Below, piece after piece: positions 49,901 through 59,077 of a DNA stretch of 64,000 bases (the first letter of the stretch is position 1; each line of letters opens with the position of its first letter). The notes beneath the pieces were generated by a model. It was not told the DNA's origin and made no database searches. It was given only the letters and a program-made list of their open reading frames with translations. The stretch spans positions 61,935,197 to 61,999,196 of the forward strand of contig NC_054741.1 of NCBI RefSeq assembly GCF_018143015.1, in the 5' to 3' direction. This stretch comes from Lytechinus variegatus. Its lineage: Eukaryota; Echinodermata; Echinoidea; Temnopleuroida; Toxopneustidae. The position numbers were made by a program, and so were the translations under genes.

Positions 49901-52900
49901 CAAAAAAAAAAATCCCAGCGCGAGTTCAGGAAAAATTAGTATTTATTGGTCAGAAAAAAGGTCAATCGTTTACACTTCTCAGGAATTCAACAAAAAGGGT
50001 CGAACTAGCTAATTTTTCTGCGCATGCTTAAAAATAGAAAGAAGAGTGAAAACGTCTCATTTGAAAAGGAAAATAATAATTCACGTTTATTTTCTACTCC
50101 AATTTGGTTACAATTTTGTAAGTTAAAAAGTGCTAGTGTCCACTTCCGCAGATTGTTATTTATATTTCCATAGTTATTCTGTAAAAAAAAAACTAAAGCG
50201 GCTTTTCCTTTTTAACAATAGCATTGAACTATCATTTGTCATGCAAAGGTGTAGAATCACTAATATAAGCGACCATACAGGATTGCCTTAGCATGCACAT
50301 GATTATGTTGTAGACGCTGACCAGGAACAAATCAAAATTGTTTTGTTAATAAACGCGTGCATATTTGCAATCCACCTCAACATGTTAACGCTCGAGGTCG
50401 ATCTATAAACATTTTATGCTTAATATACACATTCCTGCAAAATAATTCAGAAGACTGGTCCAAGCAATGTTAGTCTTTATTCGTGAAACAGTCATGGGAA
50501 TTGGATTTTTTTTTTTTGGGGGGGGGTCGTACCGATTAGGTCAGAGATGAGTGGATAGACGATTGTGCCATCATTGAGGAGTGCATTCTGCAAGTGATCG
50601 AGAGAACCAAGAATGTTGTGTCCCACTTCTTGGAGATCAGCCGTATTCTCTGCGGACTTCTTGACCTGCGAAACGGTGACGTGATATAATAATAATAATT
50701 ATTATTATTATTCATTCAGTATTTCAAACAGAACCATAGAATGATGGCATTACAAAGTATGACAGTATTTTAAAAAAGACTCCCCCGCTGCAGTCCTGGA
50801 GTTGCCTGGAAGAAAAAAAAATGTAAAATTCCTGTAACCCGCAAGTCGTTCCTTTCGACTCCAGGTAAGGCAGCGAGGAATGTCTCTCATATTATATACA
50901 TAGTTACACATAATTCAGTAGAAACAAAATATAAAATCAGCAAGTTATAAATTCAAGTCAATGAATTGCAAAATAAATATGAATATCCATCCATAATTAT
51001 GTCGCTGATGTACATATATGTCAACAATGTAGCAAATAAGAATAAATAGGAGATAATTGAATACAAATTATGAACCAGCATATGTTAAGTTTTAAGCAAG
51101 GTTTTGTCAGTTGTCTCAATTTATTCAAATTGAGACTTTAGCTGATTAAGAAAAGAGGGTAGTGGTACCGGTGGTACTGATGGTGGTGAGGATGGTTGTG
51201 ATGGTGATATTTATCTCCATTATGAACCTCTACAACTTTGATTATTGATGTTCCTGAGGTTCTCAAATTCTCAAACGGTCTATTAACAGGGTTGCCAATC
51301 TCTATGCTAGAGATGTTTCTGTTTCTGTTTATGGTAACTCCTGTATAGGAACTCGGCAGGACATCTTCTTGCTAGCAAACGCCAAACTGGTATATAACCA
51401 ATTACCTATAACATTTTACGTCTAGTGTAATCAGTCATAGTGGCTGACCTTATAGACTACAGATATTATTACTCTTGTGCCTTTTCATCAAAGTGGAGAC
51501 AATGGCAGAATGGGGATTCGAACTCATAACCTTGCGATTATGAGTCCGATGCTCTATCCACTGGACCACACGACCCCTGTCACCCCTGACGGAAATAACA
51601 CAGTGTTCCATGCATGTGTTCAATTAGTGGATTATGAGTTACACTGTTGAAATTAATCAAATTTTTGACAAGAGTGAAAACAATTTAACACAGTGGACAC
51701 ATCTAAAGAGTGGGTTTTCACAGCGTGTACGTGGACTTTTGTGATTCACACTCTTCAAATGCTTGAAGATTAATGAAAGCAGTTTCAGTAAACATTTTTT
51801 AATATGAGAAACTCTGTAAAACCAAGGTTACCTATATTTAATGGTAGATCTAAATCTGGTACAGTTGCATTAACTTAACTTTGAAAATCTTGAAATCTGA
51901 GCAAAAAAAATGACCACACTGAAAGATTATCAACGCAGATAAGCACACGTTGAATGGTGCATTATTGTTGCTTGGAATAAGACCCGGCATCGTGCTCAAA
52001 TTTCATGCTTCTTTTTTTGCTAATATGTCAGCAATTACACAATTTCCCCAACAATCTTTTGGCACATATATATATTTTTTATTTATACAAACAGACATCC
52101 AAGTGGTAAGGGATTCTATAAGAATTCCTTATGCAATGAATCGTTAACACAAAATGATATTTGTCTAGATAATTGACTCCGTGAATGAACACAAGAAAGA
52201 CATCTTTTAGGATTTGAAGCCCGAAAATGTTGTCATTGTTTAGATTTAAAAGATATCATGTTTATATTGCGTATTGATATTTTAATTAATACTCACCTTT
52301 TTAGCACCGAGATGAGCAATGGTAGAGATGGTATCCAGAGAACTCTGGAAACAAGAAAAAAAAAGATAGAAACGCTGCTTGACACATGACAATTGTTGGT
52401 ATTGTGAATTTAATTGCTATGATTGAAATCGTTCACATCTGTATTATATCGGATGGCTCAGAATGGAATACCACAAATATTTCTAGAGTAAGGGAATGCT
52501 TCATGAATAGGAAAAAACAAGTGCTGCGCAATCACAAAAAACGAACTGTTACTTTTTGTTACCCCTTAAAGAAAAACCATAGAGCTATCAACCATCTATG
52601 ATTGCGCACATAATGTCTGACACTGGGAGCAAACTCTAAAATCGCACATCTTCCGAAACTAGCATTTGACTTGGGAGGTTATACAGCGTTAAAATCGCAC
52701 ATTCTTCTACTTTCGTCACCTGGCATCGTGAGATAGAGCTTTCCTACCCTACCCCTTCCCATTTCTGCTACCCTTTTTCTTACTTTTTGCATTTTGCGCC
52801 CCATTGAAATGTAGTCAGGGGCACGTGTCCCGTTGCTCCATGGAAATATGCATGTGCTACTGCCGATGGGAGTCACTGGATCAGGAATATTCATTAGGTG

Positions 52901-55900
52901 GCATAGTAATGTTCATGAATACATAAAAGTCAAGTCCACCCCAGAAAAAATTATTTGAATCATTAGAGAAAAATTAGAAAATAAAAACGCTGAAAATTTC
53001 ATCAAAATCGGATGTAAAATAAGAAACTCTGACATTTTAAAGTATTGCTTATTTTTCATGTACGTATATGTACTTATCTGTGGCATGCAAATGAGAGAGT
53101 CGATGATGTCCACCACTCACCTTTTCTCTCTTATATTGTTTGATATTTTAAAGTTTTAGTGATATGCTTGTTGGATTTTTCACTTTTTATTCAAATGAAC
53201 TTTTTGTAGGCGTGGACTTGTCCTTTAATTTTTATCATACCTGAACGGCATCATATTTTTGCCTCATATCAGTGATGAGAGAGAAATCAGTCTTATTGGT
53301 GATCGTCAACAACGATTCTGCAACTTGAATCAAATCGCTTGAATCGATCTCTTCCTTGTCCTCTACATACTCTAAGACTTCCTGAATGAAAAAAAAATGA
53401 TATCTATAAATTTCCCTCCTTTAACTTTTTTATGCAAAGGAAGTTCACATTGGGTTGTTGAATGAAGACAAAGTTTGATTTTTTGTGTGAAATTTTGTGT
53501 AAGCAACTCTTATTTGTTTTGGTCGGTACTGAAGTTATTTCAAATACCGATTGCAACTTATCGATATCAATTACATAACTTTAACTTCGGTTGAACTTAT
53601 TTCTCTTCTTAACAATTATCGAGATGATTAATAAAGTATACAACTCCTTCTTTAAAAAAAGGTTCCCCTCTGAACCAATTTCCTCATCCTATCTCTCCCT
53701 ACTATATCCGCTACCCTACAAATTTCTTTTTAAAGTAATCGTCCCTAAGTTTGTATTCTTTTCAATTAGTTGTACGTATCTCACTACCATAACATAAGTG
53801 AAAACATGATATTGATATGACAAAATAACTTTGATTGGCGCATATATTGTTTTTAAATGAGAGCGCCTTTAAAAACCAATCAACAACAACAACAAACAAC
53901 AATCTGAAAGGAATATTGCAACTATGAGTAGATTCTTACCATTGCTGTCACTTCTTCACATGGACAATTGTTTGATCTCTCTGCAATTATAAAAAATGAT
54001 AAGTTAAAGGTTTACAGATAGTAAGTTATAGTAAAATGCTTCTACAAGCGCTGCATACTATTACCCCAGTTTAAGCACGGTTTGTCTTATCGGGCGCTCA
54101 GTCATTCAAGGAATTTCGTCCTAGCGGAGACTCTTTACTGCACACGGGGGGCGTTTCATGAAAGGACTTTTTGAAAGTTTTATCCGATAAGTCCCATTTT
54201 AATCGATAGTTACCATGGTAACAGTGCTTCTCGGATAACTCAAACTCAAGGAAAGATCTCATATTCTGTCAAAGTGTCGGACAAAAATATTGATGAAACG
54301 CTCCCCTGGGTGGACAGGGGCAAATGTAGATAAGCGCCTTGCCAAAGGACGGGGCGTTGGGATTCGAACCCCGGACCTTGTGGTTGAAAGTCTGGAGACA
54401 TATCCAATGAGAAACAATTCTTTATAATCCTTCAGGTCAGAAAGGAATCAGCAAAGCGTCGATTTCATTCGAATTCCAACTCCTCCTATAACAGCCCCCA
54501 GGTTTGGATATTAGTACAAAAAAAATGGGAACGGGGTGTAAGAAAATTTAATCAGTATTATCATCACTATCACCATCACTTTAATAACTTTAATAAGAGT
54601 ATTAAAGGTCAAGTCCACCACAGAAAAAAAAGTTGATTTAGATATAATCAAACAAGCATAATGCTGAAAATTTGATCAAAATCGGATGTAAAATAAGAAA
54701 GTTATGACATTCACAGTTTCCTTATTTTTTCACGAAACAGTTATATGAAAAACTCAGTGACATGCAAATGAGAGAGTCGATGATGTCCGTCACACAATAA
54801 TGGTTTTGTTTTTTATTGTTTGAATTATAAAATATTTCAATTTTTACCAATTCAACATCAAGGACCAACTTAATTGAACCAAGAAATATTGTAACAATGG
54901 TAATGCAACATGTTCAGGGAAGAGTAAAACTTTGTTTCACAGCACAATGAGGAGAAAAATAGAAAATTTCATATTTCATGTTATAAAATACAAAATAGTG
55001 AGTGATGTCGTCAGTCCCCTAATTTGCATACCGACCAGGATGTGCATATAACTGTGAAAGTGTGAAATTAATCGAAATTTTAAAATGTTTTAACTATTTT
55101 ATTTTACATCCAATTTTGGTAAAATTTCCAGTGCTATGCGTGTTCGATTTTTCTCTTTAAACTCAAATCAACATTTGTTGGGGTGGACTTGACCTTTAAA
55201 GTAAATTATCATTAGGCTTTGATTTTTTCTTTTACCCCTTTTCGGTACGGCCCAAAGCGGGATTCCTGTGAAGGTTTCTGGGATATCAGTTGGCTGGTGA
55301 TACAATGACTTCACCTCGTTCTCATCAAGCGGCCTTTGCCATAGTCCCACCTCGTCCAAACCAACGTCAGTTCCTAGTTGTGCGACAAGGTTAAGACGTC
55401 CTTCCTCCGAGGACAGACAACCTTGAAGGGGTTTGCAATCAAATACTTCGGAATCCCCGTTGATGTATAACTCACAGGTCATGTCTAAGTGCGAAAATAT
55501 GAGGCAATCATCGTTGATCGTGACAATTGAGTTCATGCAAGATGAGTAAGAATGTTTAATAGTAATGATATTCATAATAATGAAAGTAACAATAATAATA
55601 ATAAAGTAACATATTCCAGATACCACAAATACTGCCCTTAGATAGGAAGCAAGAGATCATGTGATGTCTGTACATTTGCCCATCAAACATAATGATGATG
55701 TTCTGTGTTAACAAAACGATCTTATGAATATACCAAATGGCCATATAATTTTCTGGAGAACGTGAATTACAGTGTGCTTTAGTATGTGCTAACTTTATTT
55801 ACCGTATTTCCCTCAGCACTATATTTGGTAAAATAGTGTTATCCTTGGTCATTTAAGTGTGTTATGCTGTGTTCTATCTTAGATGAAACAATAACTTTCT

Positions 55901-58897
55901 GAACATTTCATGAATTTTGTGGTTTTTCCGTGTGTATAAAAGGAATTGTTGATGGGCCAACGCCATGGTCGTCTTCTAACGGCGTATATGCTCAATAGAA
56001 TAACACCATTATTAATGTTATTATTTATCATTATTACTATTATTATTATTATTATTACTAGTAGTAGTATTAATATTAGTGATAGTATTAGTGGTAATGA
56101 TAGTAGTAGTAGTACATAGTAGCAGTAGTAGTAATAGTAGTAGTAGTAGTAGTAGTAGTAGTAATAGAGCAGCAGTAGTAGTAGTATCAAAAGTACTATT
56201 TTATATAATCTCAGGTCCATATTTATAAAAATCAAGATAGATACATAGATTCATGAAACTTTACTTCACTATTAATTTAACAAATATCAAATAAGTTTTG
56301 CTTCAGTCCATAGATAAATATTATAGGGCTAAATTTTTAATGAAAAGGAAGGCCTTGCTTGGTCGATGGATGTTGAGGGCCACGTGGTTCCAGACCAGAT
56401 CCCTACATTGGCACCCAGGACAGGGCGTGGTCTCGTAGGGTGTAGATGTGAAGGTTCTGGAGTAGAGCAACTCCGAAGAATATTCAGGTTTGTCGTCCAT
56501 TGCCCAGTCCACGGTTGACAACGTTATCTGTCCGTCATCGTTGATGTCGTCATATTTCATACGAATTCGCGACACGGCTTCCTATATGTGTATATTTTAG
56601 TAATAAAAAAAGTAACAGGGTAAACAATACTATTTATATTGACTAAAACGTAGAAACTGGTTGCAAACTTCTTTTTAGTTTCACATGAATGCATAGTGTT
56701 TTATTCTTGGGTGTCACCTAACAAGTCCAGGACGAGTTGGAAAGCCTGCGGACTACAGTACTTTGTTTTTATTTTTCCTGTCTTAGGCAACCTTGACTTG
56801 TACTGTATTTGTTTCTTCCCTCTCTGTACTCATGTATTTGCCTTGTAACTTCATCTAGTTTAAATGCCGAATAATAACAATTAAACAAAAACAGGGGTAA
56901 TATTTGCATGTGTTTTGTTCTGTTTGTGTCTATGAATAGACATGATGAAGGTCCGATGAACGGCCGAAAGCTTGCCGAATAAAAATCGATCTGAAATCTA
57001 TCTCCTCATTATATATATATATATATATATCAGGATTGCGAAACGAAATTCACGAATAATGCAGTTTTTGCAATGCCAAAAATTAAGTTCTTTTATTCTT
57101 TTATTGTTGGGATTGCAAAAACTGCATTACTAGTGAATTTTATTTCGCATTCATGATGTCTTATTATTGTTAATACGTAGAAAACCAAGATGTAAGTATA
57201 TATATATATATATTAATGAGGGCGGTTGAGGGTGGAATCCTGTCGGTTGTCTTGAAGGTGTGTTTGAAGTATATTTGCAGCCAAAATTAAATGAAATCCG
57301 TGGTCGTTTGAATATCTGGGAGGTGTAATGGCATTTGTCATTCATTTTTCGGCGGGTCTCTGGGCAATGATCGACAGCACTATTAAGTTACTTGCCAGTT
57401 TAAAGCATTTCTGCAATCCATTGGTTATGAATATGGTTAAAGCTGGCTTTGTACAGGGCGGTAATGTAAACCAATAGGCAAGGGCAAACCCATCCGGGCA
57501 TTGGTCGTCGACACAGAAAAGGTGTGCATGATCATTTTCTCCTGCAGGTATCTGAGGAAACGTTATCTCTTGTGTTCCAGAGATAGCAAGTAGAGCATCA
57601 TTAACTGGGCCTGCAAACATTATAGAAAGATATAAGAGATCACGGAGCTTTCATTACACTCATTTAAGACAATTCAAATACATACATTTGATTTTACATC
57701 GAGTGATTCTATATTTCGTACAAAGTAGGCATAAAACATTAGACTTGCAATGGATACTATGCTATTATATTATATCTATATCCTCTTTCATTTTACATCT
57801 CGTAGTATCCAGTTGGTATAATTGATAACATAGGCAGGTGTTAAATGTTTCTCAATCCAGACGAGAGTTTCATTTCACATTTTTTTCAATAAAAACAAGA
57901 TAAACCCTTCACGATCTAACCTTTTTGACACCAGAGAAGCTTTTGGAACTAGGACAAAATATAACTTTAACCATCCGAAATTACGGTATCTTAGATTGGA
58001 ATATGCCCCCCCCAAAAAAAAAAATGAATAAATAAATAAATAGATGAATAAAATCCACATCAGTCTTTGCACTACCTCGCTCATCCTGGAACATGTCACA
58101 ATTGTGCAAAGTGATGTCATCAAAGCTACCCGAGAAAAAACTCCCGTAAAGTGTGCAGGTTGTCACTTCTGGTGCACTTCTTCTGTGTTCATGGGAGTGT
58201 CCAGTGTGATTCATCGGAATGTGTGCAGGAGAGGCTGTAGTCGTAGTGGTTGTCATGCTACCAAAGTGCCAATCGGCAGAAGGCGAATGCAGAGGTTCAT
58301 CTGGAGTTCCTTCCTTCATAGGAATGATGGGCAAAACCATTTCCATGGACCAGTGGTCAAAAGATGTAACGCTTGCGATTGAGTTGACTGGTAGGATATT
58401 TTTCATTGAAAACAAATAAATAAAAAATGAATCGTAAATTTCAATGATGTCATGAGGTAGATGACAATTTAGAATAAAAATCACGATCAGAGAGCGAATA
58501 TGCCACGTTAAAGATAATAGAACTTGTGAATATTGATTAATAATAGTCAATAACACTTTATTTTCTAGAGGCAAGAGCTTCGTGCAATTTTGTATTCATA
58601 ATTTTTATGCACGTGGTATTCCTCTCTGAATAATCCGTAAAAATAAAGACATTAAAAAGTACTTTAATAGTCGAAGATAAGTACGTACATGGTCTACAGA
58701 CAAGGCCGACAGCAAACACATCGGGGTTTGATAGAGACGACATGTCCAGCTGGTCGCAGTTCCACCAGTCATGCTCACCGTCAAGACATGACATGTCCAT
58801 TACTTCATATTGCGTCAAGAGGTCGAAGAGTGAATAGTAAATGTGCAGAGAGAACCTGCTTTTGATGATGCGAACAACATCAGCGAATCCCATTCTC
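36758..58897 (-). CDS. Adhesion GPCR with LamG/pentraxin-like domain (5' end not found)
   Basis: 25 exons join in phase: 58897-58689, 58387-58076, 57610-57396, 56581-56359, 55484-55236, 53980-53940, 53381-53241, 52344-52297, 50665-50533, 49360-49247, 47832-47757, 47088-46977, 45249-45197, 44727-44607, 43499-43396, 43088-42986, 42334-42184, 41883-41817, 40974-40908, 39105-39020, 38408-38246, 37935-37858, 37567-37522, 37062-36999 and 36764-36758, giving 993 residues plus stop. Order: unrecognised Cys-containing N-terminal part, Thr/His-rich stretch, LamG-like domain (about 150-385), GAIN, GPS (about 630-673), seven membrane segments, short tail. The family comprises cell-surface adhesion receptors autoproteolysed at the GPS. 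LamG plus GAIN occurs in ADGRD- and ADGRG6-type receptors, but orthology is unresolved. The first visible codon is split, so at least one exon, with the signal peptide, lies upstream. The last exon (7 bases, stop TGA 36760-36758) is the least certain. Confidence 0.88.
38246..43499 (-). CDS. Adhesion GPCR exons 15-21: seven-transmembrane domain
   Basis: TM1 ITYTGCSLSIVALVFSLIVI; TM2 IRIRILTNQCVAMLLAQSLF; TM3 KVVAVFLHLFFLAVMFWMLV followed by QGVYMY; TM4 PVVIVAATIAADI; the extracellular Cys in CWLNRENGGIWIF; TM5 VVPALVIAVINGIIMILTV; TM6 TIVILPILGVTWITGIL; TM7 FAIFNAFQGVFLFIMQILIN then AE. These are the class B2 signatures (CWL, GxTW in TM6, FNxxQGxFxF in TM7). Introns cut the bundle into seven exons. 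No intact competing gene overlaps it. Confidence 0.92.
39600..40080. repeat. Dispersed repeat, copy 1 of a pair
   Basis: About 400 bases (for example CTGGTACAGT, AATCTTGAAATCT, CAGATAAGC, CAGCAATTACACAATTTC, TTTATTTATACAAACAGACA) match 51775-52110 in the same order and orientation. Both copies are in introns of the adhesion GPCR. It is non-coding and the class is unknown. Confidence 0.65.
40309..40900. mobile_element. AAGTCCACCCC family DNA element beside a splice donor
   Basis: A full-length copy from AGGTCAAGTTCACCTC to GGGGTGGACTTGTCCTTT. Its right end lies seven bases from the exon ending at 40908, so on the minus strand the intron reads GTAAATC and then the element. Confidence 0.8.
44607..53980 (-). 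CDS. Adhesion GPCR exons 6-14: GAIN domain and GPS
   Basis: Exons 53980-53940 to 49360-49247 form the mostly helical GAIN subdomain A (RSNNCPCEEVTAM, DSSDLIQVAESLL, HNILGSLDHLQNALL). Exons 49360 to 44607 form the beta-rich part (TSVRIPSENF, RVSVAHLREFPAAFLP, VTSSVISVHTTGVNVNS) and the GPS: FLCAFYETNS, RHFSARGCTVV and TTCSCNHMTSFAILM. All four GPS cysteines are present. Cleavage is expected between Met and Thr of HMTS, exposing the tethered agonist TSFAILM. Both usual GPS tryptophans are replaced (Tyr and Phe). Confidence 0.87.
45925..46072. mobile_element. Small palindromic MITE, GGGGCCCGTTGCAGAAAGAG ends
   Basis: About 148 bases with perfect or near-perfect inverted arms of about 50 bases (GGCCCGTTGCAGAAAGAGTT and GCAATCAATCGCAACTCTAA, mirrored at the right end) and a short AT-rich centre. 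It lies in a GAIN-region intron. Confidence 0.8.
47431..47588. mobile_element. GGGGCGTTTCATGAA family MITE, copy 2
   Basis: GGGAGCGTTTCATGAAAGGA to TTGATGAAACGCCCCCC, with the internal TTATCCGACAAGTC and ACAACTTGTCGGA blocks of copy 1. It lies in the intron between two GAIN exons. Confidence 0.8.
48518..48670 (+). pseudogene. C-terminal fragment of a non-LTR retrotransposon protein
   Basis: The plus-strand frame reads TYGQRALSLSGSVIWNTLPL and then APSFYISKPILKTHLF before a stop. It matches the conserved end of CR1/Jockey-type proteins (a WNSLP block and an FKxxLKTHLF-like end). Nothing upstream in frame resembles the RT core. Confidence 0.7.
48861..49013 (+). pseudogene. Penelope-like element GIY-YIG endonuclease fragment
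   Basis: The frame reads EKSYIGLTATTFKTR, HASHKASFEDK and then STELSKHIWKLKDKGIP to a stop at 49013. YIG, the Arg in FKTR, the following His and the SxELSKxIWxLKD block are typical of the GIY-YIG nuclease at the C-terminus of Penelope-like retroelements. The first GIY strand and the RT are absent. It lies 190 bases after the LINE fragment, in an adhesion GPCR intron. Confidence 0.75.
49075..49165 (+). repeat. SINE/LINE-type tail
   Basis: TTTTGTAAAGCGCATGGAG, then TGCGCTATATAAAT and an ATT-rich end. It is the same tail type that ends the SINE at 49453-49813, here on the plus strand and without a head. Confidence 0.55.
49453..49813 (-). mobile_element. tRNA-derived SINE, full length
   Basis: The minus-strand head (49812 to about 49742) has the A-box CTTGGTGTAGTGTTTCTGAC, a loop with TGT in the anticodon position (CCTTGTAAACAG) and the B-box GTGTTCGAATCCC. 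The body continues to TGTAAAGCGCTTTGAGTCAT and GCGCTGTATAAAA, then an (ATT)n tail. The head resembles tRNA-Thr, but the acceptor arm is not paired, so it is not a functional tRNA. Confidence 0.8.
50693..50872 (-). repeat. Second copy of the 1917-2110 retroelement tail
   Basis: About 180 bases here closely match 1917-2110, sharing blocks such as CATAGAATGATG, TTACAAAGTATGACAG and GCAGTCCTGGAGTTGCCTGG, and both start beside an ATT-rich simple repeat. The copy lies in an intron of the adhesion GPCR and has no coding part. Confidence 0.65.
51504..51576 (-). repeat. tRNA-like SINE head
   Basis: The minus strand reads GGTCCAGTGGATAGAGCATC (A-box), CTCATAA at the anticodon loop and GAGTTCGAATCCCC (B-box). 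The 5' GGGTCGT and 3' TTCTGCC ends do not pair as an acceptor stem. The following TTGTCTCCACTTTGATG body points to a SINE rather than a tRNA gene. Confidence 0.65.
51775..52110. repeat. Dispersed repeat, copy 2 of a pair
   Basis: This copy matches 39600-40080 with about 20-25% divergence by eye. It sits about 190 bases from exon 52344-52297 and directly follows a diverged CACACTGTG-type sequence (51597-51770). Confidence 0.6.
52925..53227. mobile_element. AAGTCCACCCC family DNA element, internally deleted, near a donor
   Basis: The ends AAAAGTCAAGTCCACCCCAG and GTGGACTTGTCCTTTAA are present but only about 300 bases lie between them. The right end is 13 bases from the adhesion GPCR exon that ends at 53241. 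Confidence 0.75.
54050..54420 (-). mobile_element. tRNA-derived SINE interrupted by a MITE
   Basis: The minus-strand head has AGACTTTCAACCACAAGGTC and the B-box GGGTTCGAATCCC. The body, CCTTTGGCAAGGCGCTTATC and on, is split by the 54146-54306 element and resumes as GTGTGCAGTAAAGAGTCTCC. The A-box region is diverged. Confidence 0.65.
54146..54306. mobile_element. GGGGCGTTTCATGAA family MITE, copy 3, inside a SINE
   Basis: GGGGGGCGTTTCATGAAAGG to TTGATGAAACGCTCCCC. The left flank (TTTACTGCACAC) and right flank (TGGGTGGACAGGGGCAAATG) read as one SINE body, so this is a nested insertion. Confidence 0.75.
54602..55200. mobile_element. AAGTCCACCCC family DNA element, near a donor
   Basis: A full-length copy, TTAAAGGTCAAGTCCACCAC to GGGGTGGACTTGACCTTTAA. 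The right end is 35 bases from the exon that ends at 55236. Confidence 0.8.
55236..57610 (-). CDS. Adhesion GPCR exons 3-5: LamG/pentraxin-like domain
   Basis: Exon 57610-57396, exon 56581-56359 and exon 55484-55236. Signatures: ALAYWFTL in an early strand, LVWNHVALN (about residues 307-315), LYING (325-329) and LDEVGLWQRPLDENEVKSLY (362-381). The last is the typical end of Laminin-G type 3 domains. YDDINDDGQIT resembles a calcium loop. The junctions 57396/56581 and 56359/55484 both fit best with GC donors. For the first, GCAA|GTAACT ending at 57392 with a shifted acceptor (exon starting at 56577) is also phase-compatible and would change only a residue or two. Confidence 0.8.
56036..56185. 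repeat. ATT and TAG trinucleotide repeat
   Basis: (ATT)n followed by (TAG)n with minor interruptions. The poly-Tyr and poly-Leu frames are artefacts. Confidence 0.95.
56942..56990 (+). ncRNA. Possible degenerate hammerhead-ribozyme motif
   Basis: TGATGA at 56943-56948 is followed by GGTC (56950-56953), a loop, the pairing GGCC (56962-56965) and GAAA (56966-56969). This is the order of the hammerhead core, stem II and GAAA. The base before TGATGA is A instead of the required C, so activity is doubtful. Hammerheads are known in Penelope-like elements and in other retroelements. I could not confirm stems I and III. Confidence 0.3.
57010..57215. repeat. Inverted pair with TA microsatellites
   Basis: Two TA runs (about 57010-57030 and 57199-57214) flank an inverted pair around TTTTTGCAATGCC and GGGATTGCAAAAAC, and the 57035-57060 segment with GCGAAACGAAATTCAC is mirrored near 57135-57155. 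It is a small hairpin within an intron. Confidence 0.5.
58076..58897 (-). CDS. Adhesion GPCR exons 1-2 (visible): N-terminal extracellular part
   Basis: Exon 58897-58689 encodes 69 residues starting RMGFADVVRIIKSRF, with Cys at 37, 47 and 67 and a Trp pair (HDWWNCDQL); I do not recognise the fold. Exon 58387-58076 contains a six-Thr run followed by ASPAHIPMNHTGHSHEHRR, a likely O-glycosylated and His-rich linker with one NHT sequon. Then comes VTTCTLYGSFFSGSFDD, where the LamG fold probably begins. A possible alternative is an internal start ATG at 58914 or 58893 with no intron, but neither gives a signal peptide. Confidence 0.7.
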
Positions 58898-59077
58898 CTG
58901 TTAGTATCAAGCATTAACAAGAGCGTCAATAAGTTTCAGTTTGTTTTCTTGGTTGCTTCGTTTTTGTGTTTTTTATTGCTTCCTTTGTTATTTTTATTAA
59001 TTTTTTTTTGGGGGGAGTGCAATTTGTATCCGTAACTATTTCGATCTATATTTATTGTAAATATTCTTAGTCTATTT

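Noticed and set aside
51504..51576. tRNA gene with CAT anticodon (Met or Ile)
   Set aside because: The A-box, B-box and anticodon loop look good, but the acceptor stem does not pair and the flank continues as SINE body.
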